Assembly: GCA_023426435.1 (NCBI GenBank)
Contig: JAFAAS010000182.1
Coordinates: forward strand, 1 to 54,094
Direction of reading: 5' to 3'
DNA: 54,094 nt
Source: Verrucomicrobiota bacterium
GTDB lineage: Bacteria > Verrucomicrobiota > Verrucomicrobiia > Opitutales > Opitutaceae
A program made the translations under genes and the position numbers. Shown here piece after piece: positions 35,437-45,684 of the stretch; within the stretch, counting starts at the first letter, position 1; each line of letters opens with the position of its first letter. A model generated the notes under the pieces. That model saw only the letters and a program-made list of their open reading frames with translations. It did not search any database and was not told the origin of the DNA.

Positions 35437-36099
35437 TTAGCCGGCGAAGTATTTTTCCCGGGCTTTGACCTGGACGATTTTTTTGTCGGGGAGAATGCAG
35501 GCGGTGAGGCGTCCGCCCATGGCGCAGGCGGTGTCGATGCCGAGCGACCAGGTCAGGCGTTGGATGGTGGGGCGGGAAGTGTGGCCGTAGATGACGAAAG
35601 GCGGGCCTTTCCAGAGGGACGACCAATGCGGGCAATCGGGCGCTTCGGAGCGTTTGCGGGGTTCGCCGCTTTTATCGATATTTTGGATACGCGTGACGAT
35701 GCGGGCGGGCTGGCGGCGCCAGGGCACGTGGGGGAGGAAGCCGCCGTGGACGAGCACGATGTCGTGTTCGCGATCGTGATACGTGAGCGGCATGGCGTTC
35801 AGGTAGGACCAGTCGCGACGCGTGAGTTGTTTGAGCGTGTCGAAATCGGTTTTCTTGAGATGCGTGGGATCGCCGGTCTTGCGGTAGTTGAGGAGGCGGA
35901 GCTCGTGATTGCCGAGGAGCGAGAGGTGAGCGTGCTGGCGGGCGAGGGCGATGACCTTGGAGCTATCGGGACCGCGGTTGACGAGATCGCCGAGGAGGAT
36001 GACGCGGTCGTGGCGTTCGAGTTGGAGTTTCTCGAGCAGATCTTCGAATTCGCGATGGCAACCGTGGATATCGCCGATGGCGATGAGGCGTCCTCTCAT
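35437..36099 (-). CDS. Calcineurin-like metallophosphoesterase
   Basis: 220 aa. The dinuclear metal signature is complete: GDIHGCH (residues 8-14), GDLVNRGPDS, GNHELRLL and VHGGFLPH, with a final YGHTSRP. This pattern is shared by PP2A-like protein phosphatases and ApaH-type diadenosine tetraphosphatases, and the short length fits either. ATG 36099 starts MRGRLIAIGDIHG, placing motif I at the N-terminus. The gene is divergent from the 36153 gene by 53 bp and may form a short unit with the isochorismatase-family gene. Confidence 0.88.
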   Translation of the reverse strand: MRGRLIAIGDIHGCHREFEDLLEKLQLERHDRVILLGDLVNRGPDSSKVIALARQHAHLSLLGNHELRLLNYRKTGDPTHLKKTDFDTLKQLTRRDWSYLNAMPLTYHDREHDIVLVHGGFLPHVPWRRQPARIVTRIQNIDKSGEPRKRSEAPDCPHWSSLWKGPPFVIYGHTSRPTIQRLTWSLGIDTACAMGGRLTACILPDKKIVQVKAREKYFAG

Positions 36100-36152
36100 C
36101 GGGCAGGATTTTGACTAGCGTTCGATTTTTGGGGGGCTAAACACAAGGCGCA

Positions 36153-36806
36153 ATGGAACTGACGCTGCACTCTTTGGGGAAGAATTGCCGGGTGACCGGA
36201 CGCGAGTTTTTGGAAGGCGAGCGGGTGGCGTCTTTTTTGGTGCGCGAGGAGAATGGCGAGATTGCGCGGCATGATGTGCTGGCGAGCGAAGTGGAGCGTT
36301 ACGAGCGGCCGGCGTTTGTGTTTTGCTCGTGGACGCTGGCGTTCAAGACGAAGCGAGCGGAGGAGAATCCGGATCGGGCGATGAAGCTGACGGCGGAGAA
36401 TTTGTTCGTGACGCTGGCGGATCCGTTGGCTGAGCCGAATGAGGAAAACACGCCCTTGCTGCAGTTTCTGGCGCTGATGTTGGAGCGGAAGAAGGTGTTG
36501 AAGCCGCGCGGGCTGAATGCGGACAAGACGAAGCAGGTTTACGAACACGCGAAGACCAAGCTGACGTATGAGGTGCCGGCGGGCGTGTTGGATGAGGCGT
36601 TTTTCGTGAAGATTCAGGGGCAGCTGGATTTGTTGGTGGGCGGGCCGAAGAAGAAAGCGGTGGAGGTGAAGAGCGAGCCCTCGGCGCAGACGACGGTGGG
36701 CGCGGCGACGCCGGAGTCGAAGACGGAAGACGGGGCGAAGTCGGAGGGTGAGAAGGTAGAGCCGCAGGCGGCGGAAGCGGTGGAGAAACAGGAAGGGGCG
36801 AGCTGA
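36153..36806 (+). CDS. Conserved-looking hypothetical protein, 217 aa
   Basis: A soluble protein with a compact N-terminal part (LTLHSLGKNCRVTGREFLEG, then VFCSWTLAFKTKR) and a middle helical segment LLQFLALMLERKKVLKPRG. The C-terminal ~55 residues are a charged, Glu/Lys/Ala-rich tail, probably disordered. The conserved pair C14 and C59 (NCRV, FCSW) may be structural, but no zinc pattern is obvious. AAGG lies 8 nt before ATG. It converges with ppk1, with 13 bp between stops. I do not recognise the family. Confidence 0.75.
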   Translation: MELTLHSLGKNCRVTGREFLEGERVASFLVREENGEIARHDVLASEVERYERPAFVFCSWTLAFKTKRAEENPDRAMKLTAENLFVTLADPLAEPNEENTPLLQFLALMLERKKVLKPRGLNADKTKQVYEHAKTKLTYEVPAGVLDEAFFVKIQGQLDLLVGGPKKKAVEVKSEPSAQTTVGAATPESKTEDGAKSEGEKVEPQAAEAVEKQEGAS

Positions 36807-36819
36807 GGCGTCGCGCGAC

Positions 36820-38985
36820 TTATCCGGCGGCGGCGGCGGGCGGGCTGCCGCGGAGGAGCGCGGCGGCCATGAAGAAGCGCTGGGCGGCGAAGGACGGTTC
36901 GTTCGCAGCGCGAGGAATCGGAGCGTAGGTGCTGTTGGGCTGGAGCTCGCGGGCGTCTTCGTTGTCGCGGAGTTCGGAGGCGAGGATTTCGTCGACGAGA
37001 CGTTTCTTGAATTCGGGATCGTCGATGGGAAAAAGCGCTTCGACGCGGCGGAAGAAGTTGCGGGACATCCAGTCGGCGCTGCCGCAGTAAACGAGCGGGT
37101 CGCCGGCGTTTTCGAAATAGTAGATGCGCGCGTGTTCGAGGAAGCGGCCGACGATGTTGCGGAGGCGGATGTTTTCGCTGAGGCCTTTGACGCCGGGGAC
37201 GAGGCAGCACGTGGCGCGGACGATGAGGTCGATTTTCACGCCGGCCTGGGAGGCGGCGTAGAGGTTGTCGATGGTGACCTGGTCGACGAGCTTGTTCATC
37301 TTGGCGATGATGCGCGCGGGTTTGCCGGCGGCGGCGTTGGCGGCTTCGCGGGCGATGAGTTCCTGGGTGCGAGCGTGGAGGTTGAACGGAGCGACGAGGA
37401 GACGTTTGAATTCGGGCGTGCGTCCGGCGCCGGTGAGGGTGTTGAAAAGTTGAGCGACCTCTTCGCCGAGCGATTCGTTGGCGGAGAGGAAGGAAATGTC
37501 GGTGTAGAGCCGGGCGGTTTTGGGGTTGTAGTTGCCGGTGCCGAGGTGGACGTAGCGTTTCATCGCGCCGCCCTCGCGGCGGACGACGAGGCAGCATTTG
37601 CAGTGGGTTTTGTGGCCGATGAGACCGTAAACGACGTGGACGCCGGCTTCCTCCATCTGGCGGGCCCAGTGGATGTTGTTGGCCTCGTCGAAGCGGGCTT
37701 TCAGTTCGACGAGGGCGGTGACCTGTTTGCCGTTGGAGGAGGCGTCCATGAGGGCGCGGACGATGGGCGAGTCGCCGCTGGTGCGGTAGAGCGTTTGCTT
37801 GATGGCGAACACCTCGGGATCGCGCGCGGCCTGCTCGATGAAATCGACGACGGGCGTGAAGGCATCGTAGGGGTGGTGGAGCAGAATCTCGCGTTCGCGG
37901 ATGGCGTCGAAAATGGAGACGTGGGTGCGAAGGCGGGGAACGTCGGCGGGGGCGAAAGGCGGGTATTTAAGGTCGGGGCGGTCGATGATGTCGTAGAGAC
38001 TCATCAGGCGCAGGAGGTTGATCGGCGAAGGAACGCGAAAGGCGAATTCGCGCGGGAGCTGCAGGTGACTGCAGAGGAGGGCGAAGAGGTCTTCGTCGAC
38101 GCCGTCCTCGATTTCGAGGCGCACGGTGGCGCCGCGGCGGAGATTGCGCAGCTCCTCCTCGATTTTTTTCAGGAGGTTCTCGACCTCCTCCTCGTCGATG
38201 TAGAGGTCGCTGTTGCGGGTGATGCGAAATGCGTGGGCGCCGTGGATGCGGTATCCAGGAAACAATGACACGGCGTAGAGCTTGATGATTTCGCTGAGGA
38301 AGATGTAGCGCTCGGGGCCGTCGGAATCGGGTTCGAGCTGGACGATGCGCGGCAGAATTCGCGGGACCGGGAGGATGACGATGGTCTTTTCGATCTCGGG
38401 CGTTTCGGGGTCGTCGAGGGCGAGGAGGACGTTGAGGGTTTTGTTGACGATCTGGGGAAATGGATGGGATTGATCGACGGCGAGGGGGGTGAGGACAGGG
38501 GAAATTTGGGTGTGGAAATAGTTTTGAGCCCAGGCGGCTTCGGTGTCGGTGAGCTGAGTGGCGGTGCGGAAGTGGATGTGTTCTTTCGCGAGGAGCGGGA
38601 CGAGCTGTTCGTGCCAGCAGCGGTATTGATCGTTGACGAGATCGTTGGCGGCGGAGCGGACGCGTTTCAGTTGTTCGCGCGGCGAGAGACCGTCGAGGCT
38701 GAGGTCGGCGGCGCCGGCGTCGGCTTGCTGGATGAGGCCGGCGATGCGGATTTCGAAAAATTCGTCGAGGTTGGAGCTGACGATGGCGAGAAACTTGATG
38801 CGTTCGAGGAGGGGATTGGTGTCGCTGCGCGCCTGTTCGAGAACGCGGCGGTTGAAGTTGAGCCAGCTTTGTTCGCGGTTGGCGTAAAGGGGGCGGTTTT
38901 CGGTCGTGGCGGTGCGCGCGATCGATTTGCCGGTGGCGCCGGCGATGCGCGGCTTGCGGGGGCGTTTCACGGAAGATGGGGCCAT
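36820..38985 (-). CDS. ppk1: Polyphosphate kinase 1
   Basis: 721 aa. Reversibly transfers the terminal phosphate of ATP to polyphosphate. Family landmarks are NREQSWLNFNRRVLEQA at the N-terminal domain, LDASS/LKARFDEANNI in the head, a phosphorylated-histidine region YVHLGTGNYNPKTA (H near residue 478), and the second catalytic region GHKTHCKCCLVVRR. ATG 38985 (MAPSSVKRPRK) is preferred. Frames extending to 39108 add only basic low-complexity sequence. A short inverted pair, GTAAC...GTTAC at 39039-39054, lies upstream and could be regulatory. Confidence 0.95.
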   Translation of the reverse strand: MAPSSVKRPRKPRIAGATGKSIARTATTENRPLYANREQSWLNFNRRVLEQARSDTNPLLERIKFLAIVSSNLDEFFEIRIAGLIQQADAGAADLSLDGLSPREQLKRVRSAANDLVNDQYRCWHEQLVPLLAKEHIHFRTATQLTDTEAAWAQNYFHTQISPVLTPLAVDQSHPFPQIVNKTLNVLLALDDPETPEIEKTIVILPVPRILPRIVQLEPDSDGPERYIFLSEIIKLYAVSLFPGYRIHGAHAFRITRNSDLYIDEEEVENLLKKIEEELRNLRRGATVRLEIEDGVDEDLFALLCSHLQLPREFAFRVPSPINLLRLMSLYDIIDRPDLKYPPFAPADVPRLRTHVSIFDAIREREILLHHPYDAFTPVVDFIEQAARDPEVFAIKQTLYRTSGDSPIVRALMDASSNGKQVTALVELKARFDEANNIHWARQMEEAGVHVVYGLIGHKTHCKCCLVVRREGGAMKRYVHLGTGNYNPKTARLYTDISFLSANESLGEEVAQLFNTLTGAGRTPEFKRLLVAPFNLHARTQELIAREAANAAAGKPARIIAKMNKLVDQVTIDNLYAASQAGVKIDLIVRATCCLVPGVKGLSENIRLRNIVGRFLEHARIYYFENAGDPLVYCGSADWMSRNFFRRVEALFPIDDPEFKKRLVDEILASELRDNEDARELQPNSTYAPIPRAANEPSFAAQRFFMAAALLRGSPPAAAAG

Positions 38986-39038
38986 GCGAAGAAGTGAGGT
39001 TGCGCGGCCGCGGACGGCGGACGAGCGGATTGGCGGGC

Positions 39039-39054
39039 GTAACGGAAATGTTAC
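39039..39054. promoter_or_regulatory. Short inverted repeat upstream of ppk1
   Basis: GTAACggaaatGTTAC has 5-bp arms around a 6-bp spacer, 54 bp before the ppk1 start, in an otherwise very GC-rich gap (38986-39132). It could be an operator for a phosphate-responsive or other dimeric regulator. The arms are short, so chance is a real alternative. Confidence 0.3.
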
Positions 39055-39132
39055 ACGACGCGGGGGAATCGCAACGTGGGCGGGGAGGCGCTTGCGCGGT
39101 GAGGGCACCGCGCCTCCATCGGCAAAGGCGAG

Positions 39133-39894
39133 CTACAGGCGGACGGGGACGCCGCGGGAACCGAGGAAGGTTTTCGCCTGGGAAATGGTGTAGGTGCCGA
39201 AGTGGAAGATGCTCGCGGCGAGGACTGCGCTCGCGTGGCCTTCGTCGAGGACTTCGGCCAGGTGATCGAGCGTGCCCGCGCCGCCGCTGGCGATGACGGG
39301 AACGGTGACGGCGTCGCTCACGGCGCGCGTGAGTTCGATGTCGTAACCATCGCCGGTGCCGTCGCGGTCCATGGACGTGAGAAGGATTTCGCCGGCACCG
39401 AGCTCTGTCGCGTGCTTCGCCCAGGCGACGGCGTCGAGCTCGGTGGGATTGCGTCCGCCGTGCGTGTAAACGCGCCAGGATTTGCCGTCGGGTTCGCGTT
39501 TGGCATCGATGGCGACGACGATGCATTGGGCGCCGAAACGGTGGGAGGCGTCGGCGATGAGCTGGGGATTTTTGATCGCGGCGGTGTTGAGCGAGACTTT
39601 GTCGGCGCCGGCTCTGAGCATGGTTTCGATATCGGCGACCGAGCGGAGGCCTCCGCCGACGGTGAGCGGCATGAAGCATTGTTCGGCGGTGGCGGCGACG
39701 ACGTCGTGCATGATTTTGCGTTCGTCGCTCGAGGCGGTGATATCGAGGAAGATGAGTTCGTCGGCGCCCTGGGCGTCGTAGGCGCGGGCGGTGGCAACGG
39801 GATCGCCGGCGTCGCGGAGCTGTTGGAATTTCACGCCTTTGACGACGCGACCGGCGTTGACGTCGAGGCAGGGGATGATGCGGCGGGAGAGCAT
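39133..39894 (-). CDS. hisF: Imidazole glycerol phosphate synthase subunit HisF
   Basis: 253 aa, the normal length. HisF is the cyclase half of the enzyme that converts PRFAR and ammonia to imidazole glycerol phosphate and AICAR in histidine synthesis. The catalytic aspartates are D11 in IIPCLDVNAGRVVKGVKF and D130 in CIVVAIDAKRE. Phosphate-binding loops are TVGGGLRSV and VIASGGAGTLDHL. ATG 39894 begins MLSRRIIPCLD; longer frames run into the inverted repeat at 39901-39933. No other histidine gene is in the window, so the partner hisH is elsewhere. Confidence 0.96.
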   Translation of the reverse strand: MLSRRIIPCLDVNAGRVVKGVKFQQLRDAGDPVATARAYDAQGADELIFLDITASSDERKIMHDVVAATAEQCFMPLTVGGGLRSVADIETMLRAGADKVSLNTAAIKNPQLIADASHRFGAQCIVVAIDAKREPDGKSWRVYTHGGRNPTELDAVAWAKHATELGAGEILLTSMDRDGTGDGYDIELTRAVSDAVTVPVIASGGAGTLDHLAEVLDEGHASAVLAASIFHFGTYTISQAKTFLGSRGVPVRL

Positions 39895-39900
39895 GGAGGA

Positions 39901-39933
39901 GGTTCCGAGTTCAGGGTTCCGGGTTCCGAGTTG
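39901..39933. repeat. Left inverted repeat of the four-helix-bundle cassette
   Basis: GGTTCCGAGTTC followed by AGGGTTCCGGGTTCCGAGTT. It matches the reverse complement of 40343-40375 at about 28-29 of 33 positions. It carries the stop codon region of the four-helix-bundle gene and lies 7 bp from the hisF start codon. Confidence 0.85.
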
Positions 39934-40339
39934 TCGAACTGCGCGGTCGGTTGGCAAACTTGCGACCTTTCAAGTCGGATTGTTCCAGGTATCGCATGAA
40001 GGCTCCGATACGCCGGCCGGCTTCGTCGGCGAGTTTGTAGGTATTTTCGAATTCGTTCTCCGCGATGTAGCGCTCATCGAAGGCCGTGTAGAGGTGGTCT
40101 TTCACCTCGCCGCAAGAGCCCTTCGAAATGGAGAGGAAGCTGACGAATTCACGGTTTCCGTCGCGTTCGAAGCCTTCGGCGATGTTGGACGTGACCGACG
40201 ATGCGGCGCGACGGATCTGTGAAACAAGCGGTAGATCCCGAGAAAATTCCTGTTTGCGGGTTAGCCGGTAGATCTGCTGCTTGAGTGCTCGACCAGCCTG
40301 CCAGCAATCGAGGTCCTCGAAGCGTCGGATGGTCGCCAT
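39911..40339 (-). CDS. Four-helix-bundle protein (S23/IVS-encoded family)
   Basis: 142 aa. The family pattern is clear: an N-terminal FEDLDCWQAGRALKQQIY helix, FSRDLPLVSQIRRAASSVTS, the NIAEGFERDGNREFVSFLSI segment and a final helix LADEAGRRIGAFMRYLE. Related proteins are encoded in 23S rRNA intervening sequences and beside diversity-generating retroelements (Avd), but many are free-standing with unknown roles. The gene fills the space between imperfect inverted repeats at 39901-39933 and 40343-40375, and its last residues (RSSTTRNPEP) come from the left repeat. It looks like a small inserted cassette between hisF and the toroid-protein gene. Confidence 0.9.
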   Translation of the reverse strand: MATIRRFEDLDCWQAGRALKQQIYRLTRKQEFSRDLPLVSQIRRAASSVTSNIAEGFERDGNREFVSFLSISKGSCGEVKDHLYTAFDERYIAENEFENTYKLADEAGRRIGAFMRYLEQSDLKGRKFANRPRSSTTRNPEP

Positions 40340-40342
40340 GCT

Positions 40343-40375
40343 GAACTCGAAGCCCGGAACTCCGAACTCGGAACC
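40343..40375. repeat. Right inverted repeat of the four-helix-bundle cassette
   Basis: The reverse complement reads GGTTCCGAGTTC, then GGAGTTCCGGGCTTCGAGTT, matching the left repeat. It starts 3 bp upstream of the four-helix-bundle start codon and ends 13 bp before the stop of the next gene. Confidence 0.85.
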
Positions 40376-40388
40376 GGCTGCTCGCCGC

Positions 40389-42149
40389 TTAGGCGTCGAG
40401 CAGCGCTACGTCGGGATCGAAGTTGACGATCAGGCGGTAGACGTGGCCGGGGCGCATGATCAGCGGGTGATCGCGGACGAGATACTGGAGGTAGTGAACC
40501 TTGCCGTAGTTCGTGCGATACGTCGGATCGTCGCTGACCACTTCGGTTTCACGCCAGGTGCCTTGGAAGTCGTCTTTCGCGACGGTGCAGCGGTGACCTT
40601 GCTGGCCGAGCGTGAGCGAACCGGGGAGACGATACTTCGAGTGGGGGGCGGCGATCGCGAGGACGTAGCGGAATTTATCCAACGTGACCTGCTGCTTCAC
40701 CGTGTAGGCGAATTCGGCGGAGATCTTGTTGCCGGCGAATGTCCACTGGACCTTCACGCTGCCGAGATTCTTGACCGTCTCTTCCTGGATGTTGATCAGC
40801 TCGGGCTGCTCGTAGCGGAAGTAGAAGCTGTTGCGGAGACCGAGCCCGGTGACGCAGTTCTTGCCGTAGAAAGCCGGGAGCGTGACCTGTTCGCCGAAGG
40901 TGAGTTCGGGAAGCATGATCGGCGCGTAGACGTTGTTCGGCCAGTCGAACACCCCCGGGCAGTGCGGGAAGGGGAGCGAGTCGGCGGTGAGGCGGCTGCC
41001 GGAGCTGATGAGGGGGATCTGCGCGTGGAGGCCGCTTTCGGCGTCGCGATAGAGGAAGAGCCCCTGCTCCTTGCGGTTGGATTTGTCGAAGATGACGAAC
41101 CGGCCGCTGGTGCGCGGGGGGTCGATCTTCGGAATACCGGCGGGCATGGCGACGGTCTTGGCGAGACGCGACCACTGGCACAGGTAGCGCGCGGCGTCGA
41201 AGTTGGCCATGCGCGTGGTGTGTTTTTCGTAGGCGGTGCGTTCGGTGTCGCGGAGATCGAGGAACCCGTGTTCCTGATCGAGATACGTGCCGTAGAAGAA
41301 GAGGAAGAGACGGCGAAGGATGTCGAAATACTTCACCTTCTGGTCGTCGGGGATCCAGCCGTCGCGCAGGCCTTGGAGGATCAAGCTGATCGGGTGCATC
41401 TGCCCGTAGGCGCCGCCGGCGCGACCGAACGCCCAGCCGAGGCCATCGGCGCGGACGAGGTCGGGCATCATCTTGATGTATTTCTCGGCGTAGGTGCGGA
41501 GCGTGGGGAGCTTGCGGTCGCGGACGCCGGAGTTGGCGTGGAGCTGGAGCGCGGAGCGGGTGAAGACGAAGAGCCAGACGCCGTAGAGATTGAAGTTGCC
41601 GCCGAGACCGGTGGTGGCGTCGTCGAAGAAACCGGCGGAGCTGGTTTGGGCGAGACGATCGACCATGCGCTCGATGAGGCGCGAGGTTTCGTCTTTTTTG
41701 GAGAGGCCGAAGGAGAAGCGCGCGACGGCTTTGGCGATGTTGAACGCCTGCCAGTGGTTGTCGTAGTCGCTGCGGTGAAGGAGCGCTTTGTCGATACGCT
41801 CCTGCGTTTCGGGGACGAGGCGTTCCCAGACGGGATTGCGTTCCTTCGACGGGCCGAAACAGAGGAGGCCGAGTGCGGCGTAGGCGAGACCGTTTTCGGT
41901 CGCGGGCTCGGTGAACATCTGTGCGGTGATGCAGCGGGCCGCGAGATCGATGAGATCGTGGCCCTTGAGCGTGGTTTCTCCCGTGGCTCGATAGAACTCG
42001 CCCAACGCGAAGGCGACGTGACCCGGCTCGTCGGCGCGTGAGTGTTCGCCAGTTACGGGGGAGAGGGTGCCGTCAGGTTGGATCGAGTCCAGATTGTGGG
42101 CCAGCATTGATCTGGCCATGTCGAGACATTGCTCGGAGAAACTGTGCAT
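40389..42149 (-). CDS. Hypothetical alpha/alpha-toroid protein, polysaccharide lyase-like, 586 aa
   Basis: An N-terminal helical region with repeated aromatic-rich helices (HWQAFNIAKAVARFSFGL, TGLGGNFNLYGVWLFVFTRS, GRAGGAYGQMHPISLILQGL) has the look of an (alpha/alpha) toroid such as in heparinase- or DUF2264-like carbohydrate enzymes. The C-terminal half (VTLPAFYGKNCVTGLGLRNS, KVQWTFAGNKISAEFAYTV) looks like a beta-sandwich. No signal peptide is seen, so it would act in the cytoplasm. The family is not firmly recognised. It stands alone between the four-helix-bundle cassette and the second rho, and enzyme activity is an inference. Confidence 0.7.
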   Translation of the reverse strand: MHSFSEQCLDMARSMLAHNLDSIQPDGTLSPVTGEHSRADEPGHVAFALGEFYRATGETTLKGHDLIDLAARCITAQMFTEPATENGLAYAALGLLCFGPSKERNPVWERLVPETQERIDKALLHRSDYDNHWQAFNIAKAVARFSFGLSKKDETSRLIERMVDRLAQTSSAGFFDDATTGLGGNFNLYGVWLFVFTRSALQLHANSGVRDRKLPTLRTYAEKYIKMMPDLVRADGLGWAFGRAGGAYGQMHPISLILQGLRDGWIPDDQKVKYFDILRRLFLFFYGTYLDQEHGFLDLRDTERTAYEKHTTRMANFDAARYLCQWSRLAKTVAMPAGIPKIDPPRTSGRFVIFDKSNRKEQGLFLYRDAESGLHAQIPLISSGSRLTADSLPFPHCPGVFDWPNNVYAPIMLPELTFGEQVTLPAFYGKNCVTGLGLRNSFYFRYEQPELINIQEETVKNLGSVKVQWTFAGNKISAEFAYTVKQQVTLDKFRYVLAIAAPHSKYRLPGSLTLGQQGHRCTVAKDDFQGTWRETEVVSDDPTYRTNYGKVHYLQYLVRDHPLIMRPGHVYRLIVNFDPDVALLDA

Positions 42150-42262
42150 GCGGTGAGTTGGCGTGATGTCGGAGAGCCGGCTAGGAGCGCGGGAAGCGGA
42201 TGAATCTCAGGAGAATCGGAGGGGGAGCAAGAGGGAATTTGGAGCGAACGCCCGGAAAAGCA

Positions 42263-42289
42263 GTAGGGCGGGTTTGAAACCCGCCCTAC
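42263..42289. repeat. Perfect palindrome GTAGGGCGGGTTT...AAACCCGCCCTAC
   Basis: 13-bp perfect arms flank a single G. This sequence type is a dispersed palindrome common in many high-GC genomes. It lies 7 bp downstream of the second rho gene's stop, so it could serve as a hairpin terminator on the minus strand, but it lacks a T-run. Confidence 0.8.
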
Positions 42290-42296
42290 AAGGAAA

Positions 42297-43529
<1,233 letters not shown>

Positions 43530-43628
43530 ACGTAGAATGAGTCTGGGGCTGGCCAAAACTTGACGCTTCAAACTCATGTCGGGATAAGAGCCGCGTTTTG
43601 CGTCCTTAAACCCCCATCCGCCACTAAC

Positions 43629-45578
43629 GTGACAGACCAGACGATTACCTCAGTTTCCCGGGAACACCGGTTGTTCAGGCCTTCGGCCGAGTTCAAAGCC
43701 CAAGCTAATCTTGGGAGCGATGCCGTTTACAAAAGATTGTATGCGGAGTCTGTCAACTCCCCAGAAAAATTCTGGGAGCGGCAGGCGAAGGAGCACCTGG
43801 TTTGGCGAAAGCCCTTCCGCAAAGTTCTCAATTGGAAAGCGCCGCACGCGAAGTGGTTTGTGGGCGGGAAGTTGAACGTTTCGGAAAACTGCCTCGATCG
43901 TCATCTCGGCACGCCCCGCGAAAACAAGGCGGCGCTGATTTTCGAAGGTGAACCGGGCGACGTTCGCACGATCACTTATAAACAACTTCACTTTCATGTG
44001 TGCCGGCTGGCGCATATTTTCGAGAACATGGGAATCGGCGCGGGCGATCGCGTGGCGATCTACATGCCGATGATTCCCGAGGCGGTGATGGCGATGCTCG
44101 CCTGTGCGCGTGTGGGAGCGATTCACACGGTCGTGTTCGGCGGATTCAGCCCGGAGGCGCTGAAGGATCGCATCAACGATTGTCAGGCGAAACTGGTGAT
44201 CACGGCCGATGGCGGCTGGCGGCGTGGGAAGATCATCGAGCTGAAGAAGAACGTCGACAAGGCGCTCGAAGGCGCGCCGACGGTGCACACGGTGATGGTC
44301 GTGAAACGCTGCGGCAATCCGATCGATATGGTCGAGGGCCGTGACGTGTGGTGGAAGGAAGCGTGGGAAGGCGCGCCGAATACGCACAAGGCAAAGGCGT
44401 TCGATTCCGAGCATCCCCTCTTCATTCTTTATACCAGCGGTTCGACGGGGAAGCCGAAGGGCGTGTTGCACACGAGCGCCGGGTATCTACTCGGTTGCAA
44501 GCTGAGCTCGCACTACGTTTTCGATTTGAAGGAGAACGACCGCTATTTTTGCTCGGCGGACATCGGCTGGATCACCGGCCACAGCTATGTCGTCTATGGT
44601 CTGATGTCGAATGGCGCGACGATCTTCATTTATGAAGGTGCGCCGAACCAGCCGGAGCCGGACCGGTTCTGGCAGATGATCGACCGGCACGGTATCACGA
44701 TTTTGTATACGGCGCCGACGGCGATCCGGGCGTTCATGCGATGGGGCGACAACTACGTTTTGCGTCACCGTTTGGATTCGCTGCGGTTGCTCGGTTCGGT
44801 GGGCGAACCGATCAATCCGGAGGCGTGGATGTGGTATTACAGGATGATCGGAAAGAAACGTTGTCCGATCGTGGATACGTGGTGGCAGACGGAAACGGGC
44901 GCGATCATGATCACGCCGCTGCCAGGGATCACGCCCTTGAAACCCGGTTCCGGCACGCGGCCGTTTTTCGGCGTGGTGCCGAAGGTGGTCGACGAACGCG
45001 GGAAGGAAGTGCCGCGGAATTCGGGCGGAAAGCTGGTGATTACGAAACCGTGGCCGTCGATGTTGCGCACGCTCTGGGGCGACGACGAGCGGTTCAAGAA
45101 AGCGTATTGGAGCGAGTTTCCCGGAATCTATTTCACGGGCGATGGCGCGCGGCAGGACGAGGACGGCTATTTCTGGATCGTGGGCCGGATCGACGATGTA
45201 TTGAATATTTCGGGACATCGCATCGGCACGGCGGAAGTGGAGAGCGCATTGGTGTCGCACCCGGCGGTCGCGGAAGCGGCGGCGGTGGGGCGGCCGGATG
45301 AGTTGAAAGGGCAGGCTCTCGTGGTCTTCGTCTCGTTGAAAGCGGGGCAGATGGCGAGCGACGGGCTGAAAGAGGAACTGCGCAACCACGTCGGCAAGGA
45401 GATCGGTTCGCTGGCGAAGCCCGACGTGATTCGGTTCGCGGCGGCCTTGCCGAAGACGCGCAGCGGAAAAATCATGCGTCGCATCTTGAAGGAGATCGCG
45501 ACCGGCGGTGCGGTGAAAGGCGACACGACGACGCTCGAGGATTTCAGCGTCGTGGCGAGTTTGCAGAACGACGAGTAA
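43629..45578 (+). CDS. acs: Acetyl-CoA synthetase
   Basis: 649 aa, matching the usual ~650. Converts acetate, ATP and CoA to acetyl-CoA, AMP and PPi. Seen: the adenylate-forming motif YTSGSTGKPKGVLHT near 266, GWITGHSYVVYG, the DTWWQTETGAIMITP region, and the C-terminal PKTRSGKIMRRILKE whose lysine (near 613) is normally acetylated to switch the enzyme off. The GTG at 43629 (MTDQTITSVSREH) gives the standard N-terminus; an open frame back to 43560 has no family match. It is followed by the terminator at 45601-45633. Confidence 0.96.
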   Translation: MTDQTITSVSREHRLFRPSAEFKAQANLGSDAVYKRLYAESVNSPEKFWERQAKEHLVWRKPFRKVLNWKAPHAKWFVGGKLNVSENCLDRHLGTPRENKAALIFEGEPGDVRTITYKQLHFHVCRLAHIFENMGIGAGDRVAIYMPMIPEAVMAMLACARVGAIHTVVFGGFSPEALKDRINDCQAKLVITADGGWRRGKIIELKKNVDKALEGAPTVHTVMVVKRCGNPIDMVEGRDVWWKEAWEGAPNTHKAKAFDSEHPLFILYTSGSTGKPKGVLHTSAGYLLGCKLSSHYVFDLKENDRYFCSADIGWITGHSYVVYGLMSNGATIFIYEGAPNQPEPDRFWQMIDRHGITILYTAPTAIRAFMRWGDNYVLRHRLDSLRLLGSVGEPINPEAWMWYYRMIGKKRCPIVDTWWQTETGAIMITPLPGITPLKPGSGTRPFFGVVPKVVDERGKEVPRNSGGKLVITKPWPSMLRTLWGDDERFKKAYWSEFPGIYFTGDGARQDEDGYFWIVGRIDDVLNISGHRIGTAEVESALVSHPAVAEAAAVGRPDELKGQALVVFVSLKAGQMASDGLKEELRNHVGKEIGSLAKPDVIRFAAALPKTRSGKIMRRILKEIATGGAVKGDTTTLEDFSVVASLQNDE

Positions 45579-45600
45579 GCGCGTCGGCCCGTGAGAATTG

Positions 45601-45633
45601 GAGGGCGGGGCTCGGGCTCCGCCCTCTTTTTTT
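45601..45633 (+). terminator. Intrinsic terminator after acs
   Basis: A GAGGGCGG...CCGCCCTC hairpin is followed by seven T residues. It ends the acs transcript, 22 bp after the stop, and separates it from the pseudopilin operon. Confidence 0.85.
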
Positions 45634-45684
45634 GTGACGGGAAAACGGGTTGAGTTGCGGTGATTGTTGCCACTCGATGGCGGC

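Noticed and set aside
33725..35635. 636-aa minus frame joining the YhaM-type protein with an Arg/Pro-rich N-terminal half
   Set aside because: The first ~290 residues are the shadow of the isochorismatase-family gene. The family start is ATG 34762.
40281..42041. 586-aa plus-strand frame opposite the toroid-like gene
   Set aside because: Glu/Asp/Gly-biased sequence without structure-like pattern. The minus-strand frame has clear aromatic helix repeats.
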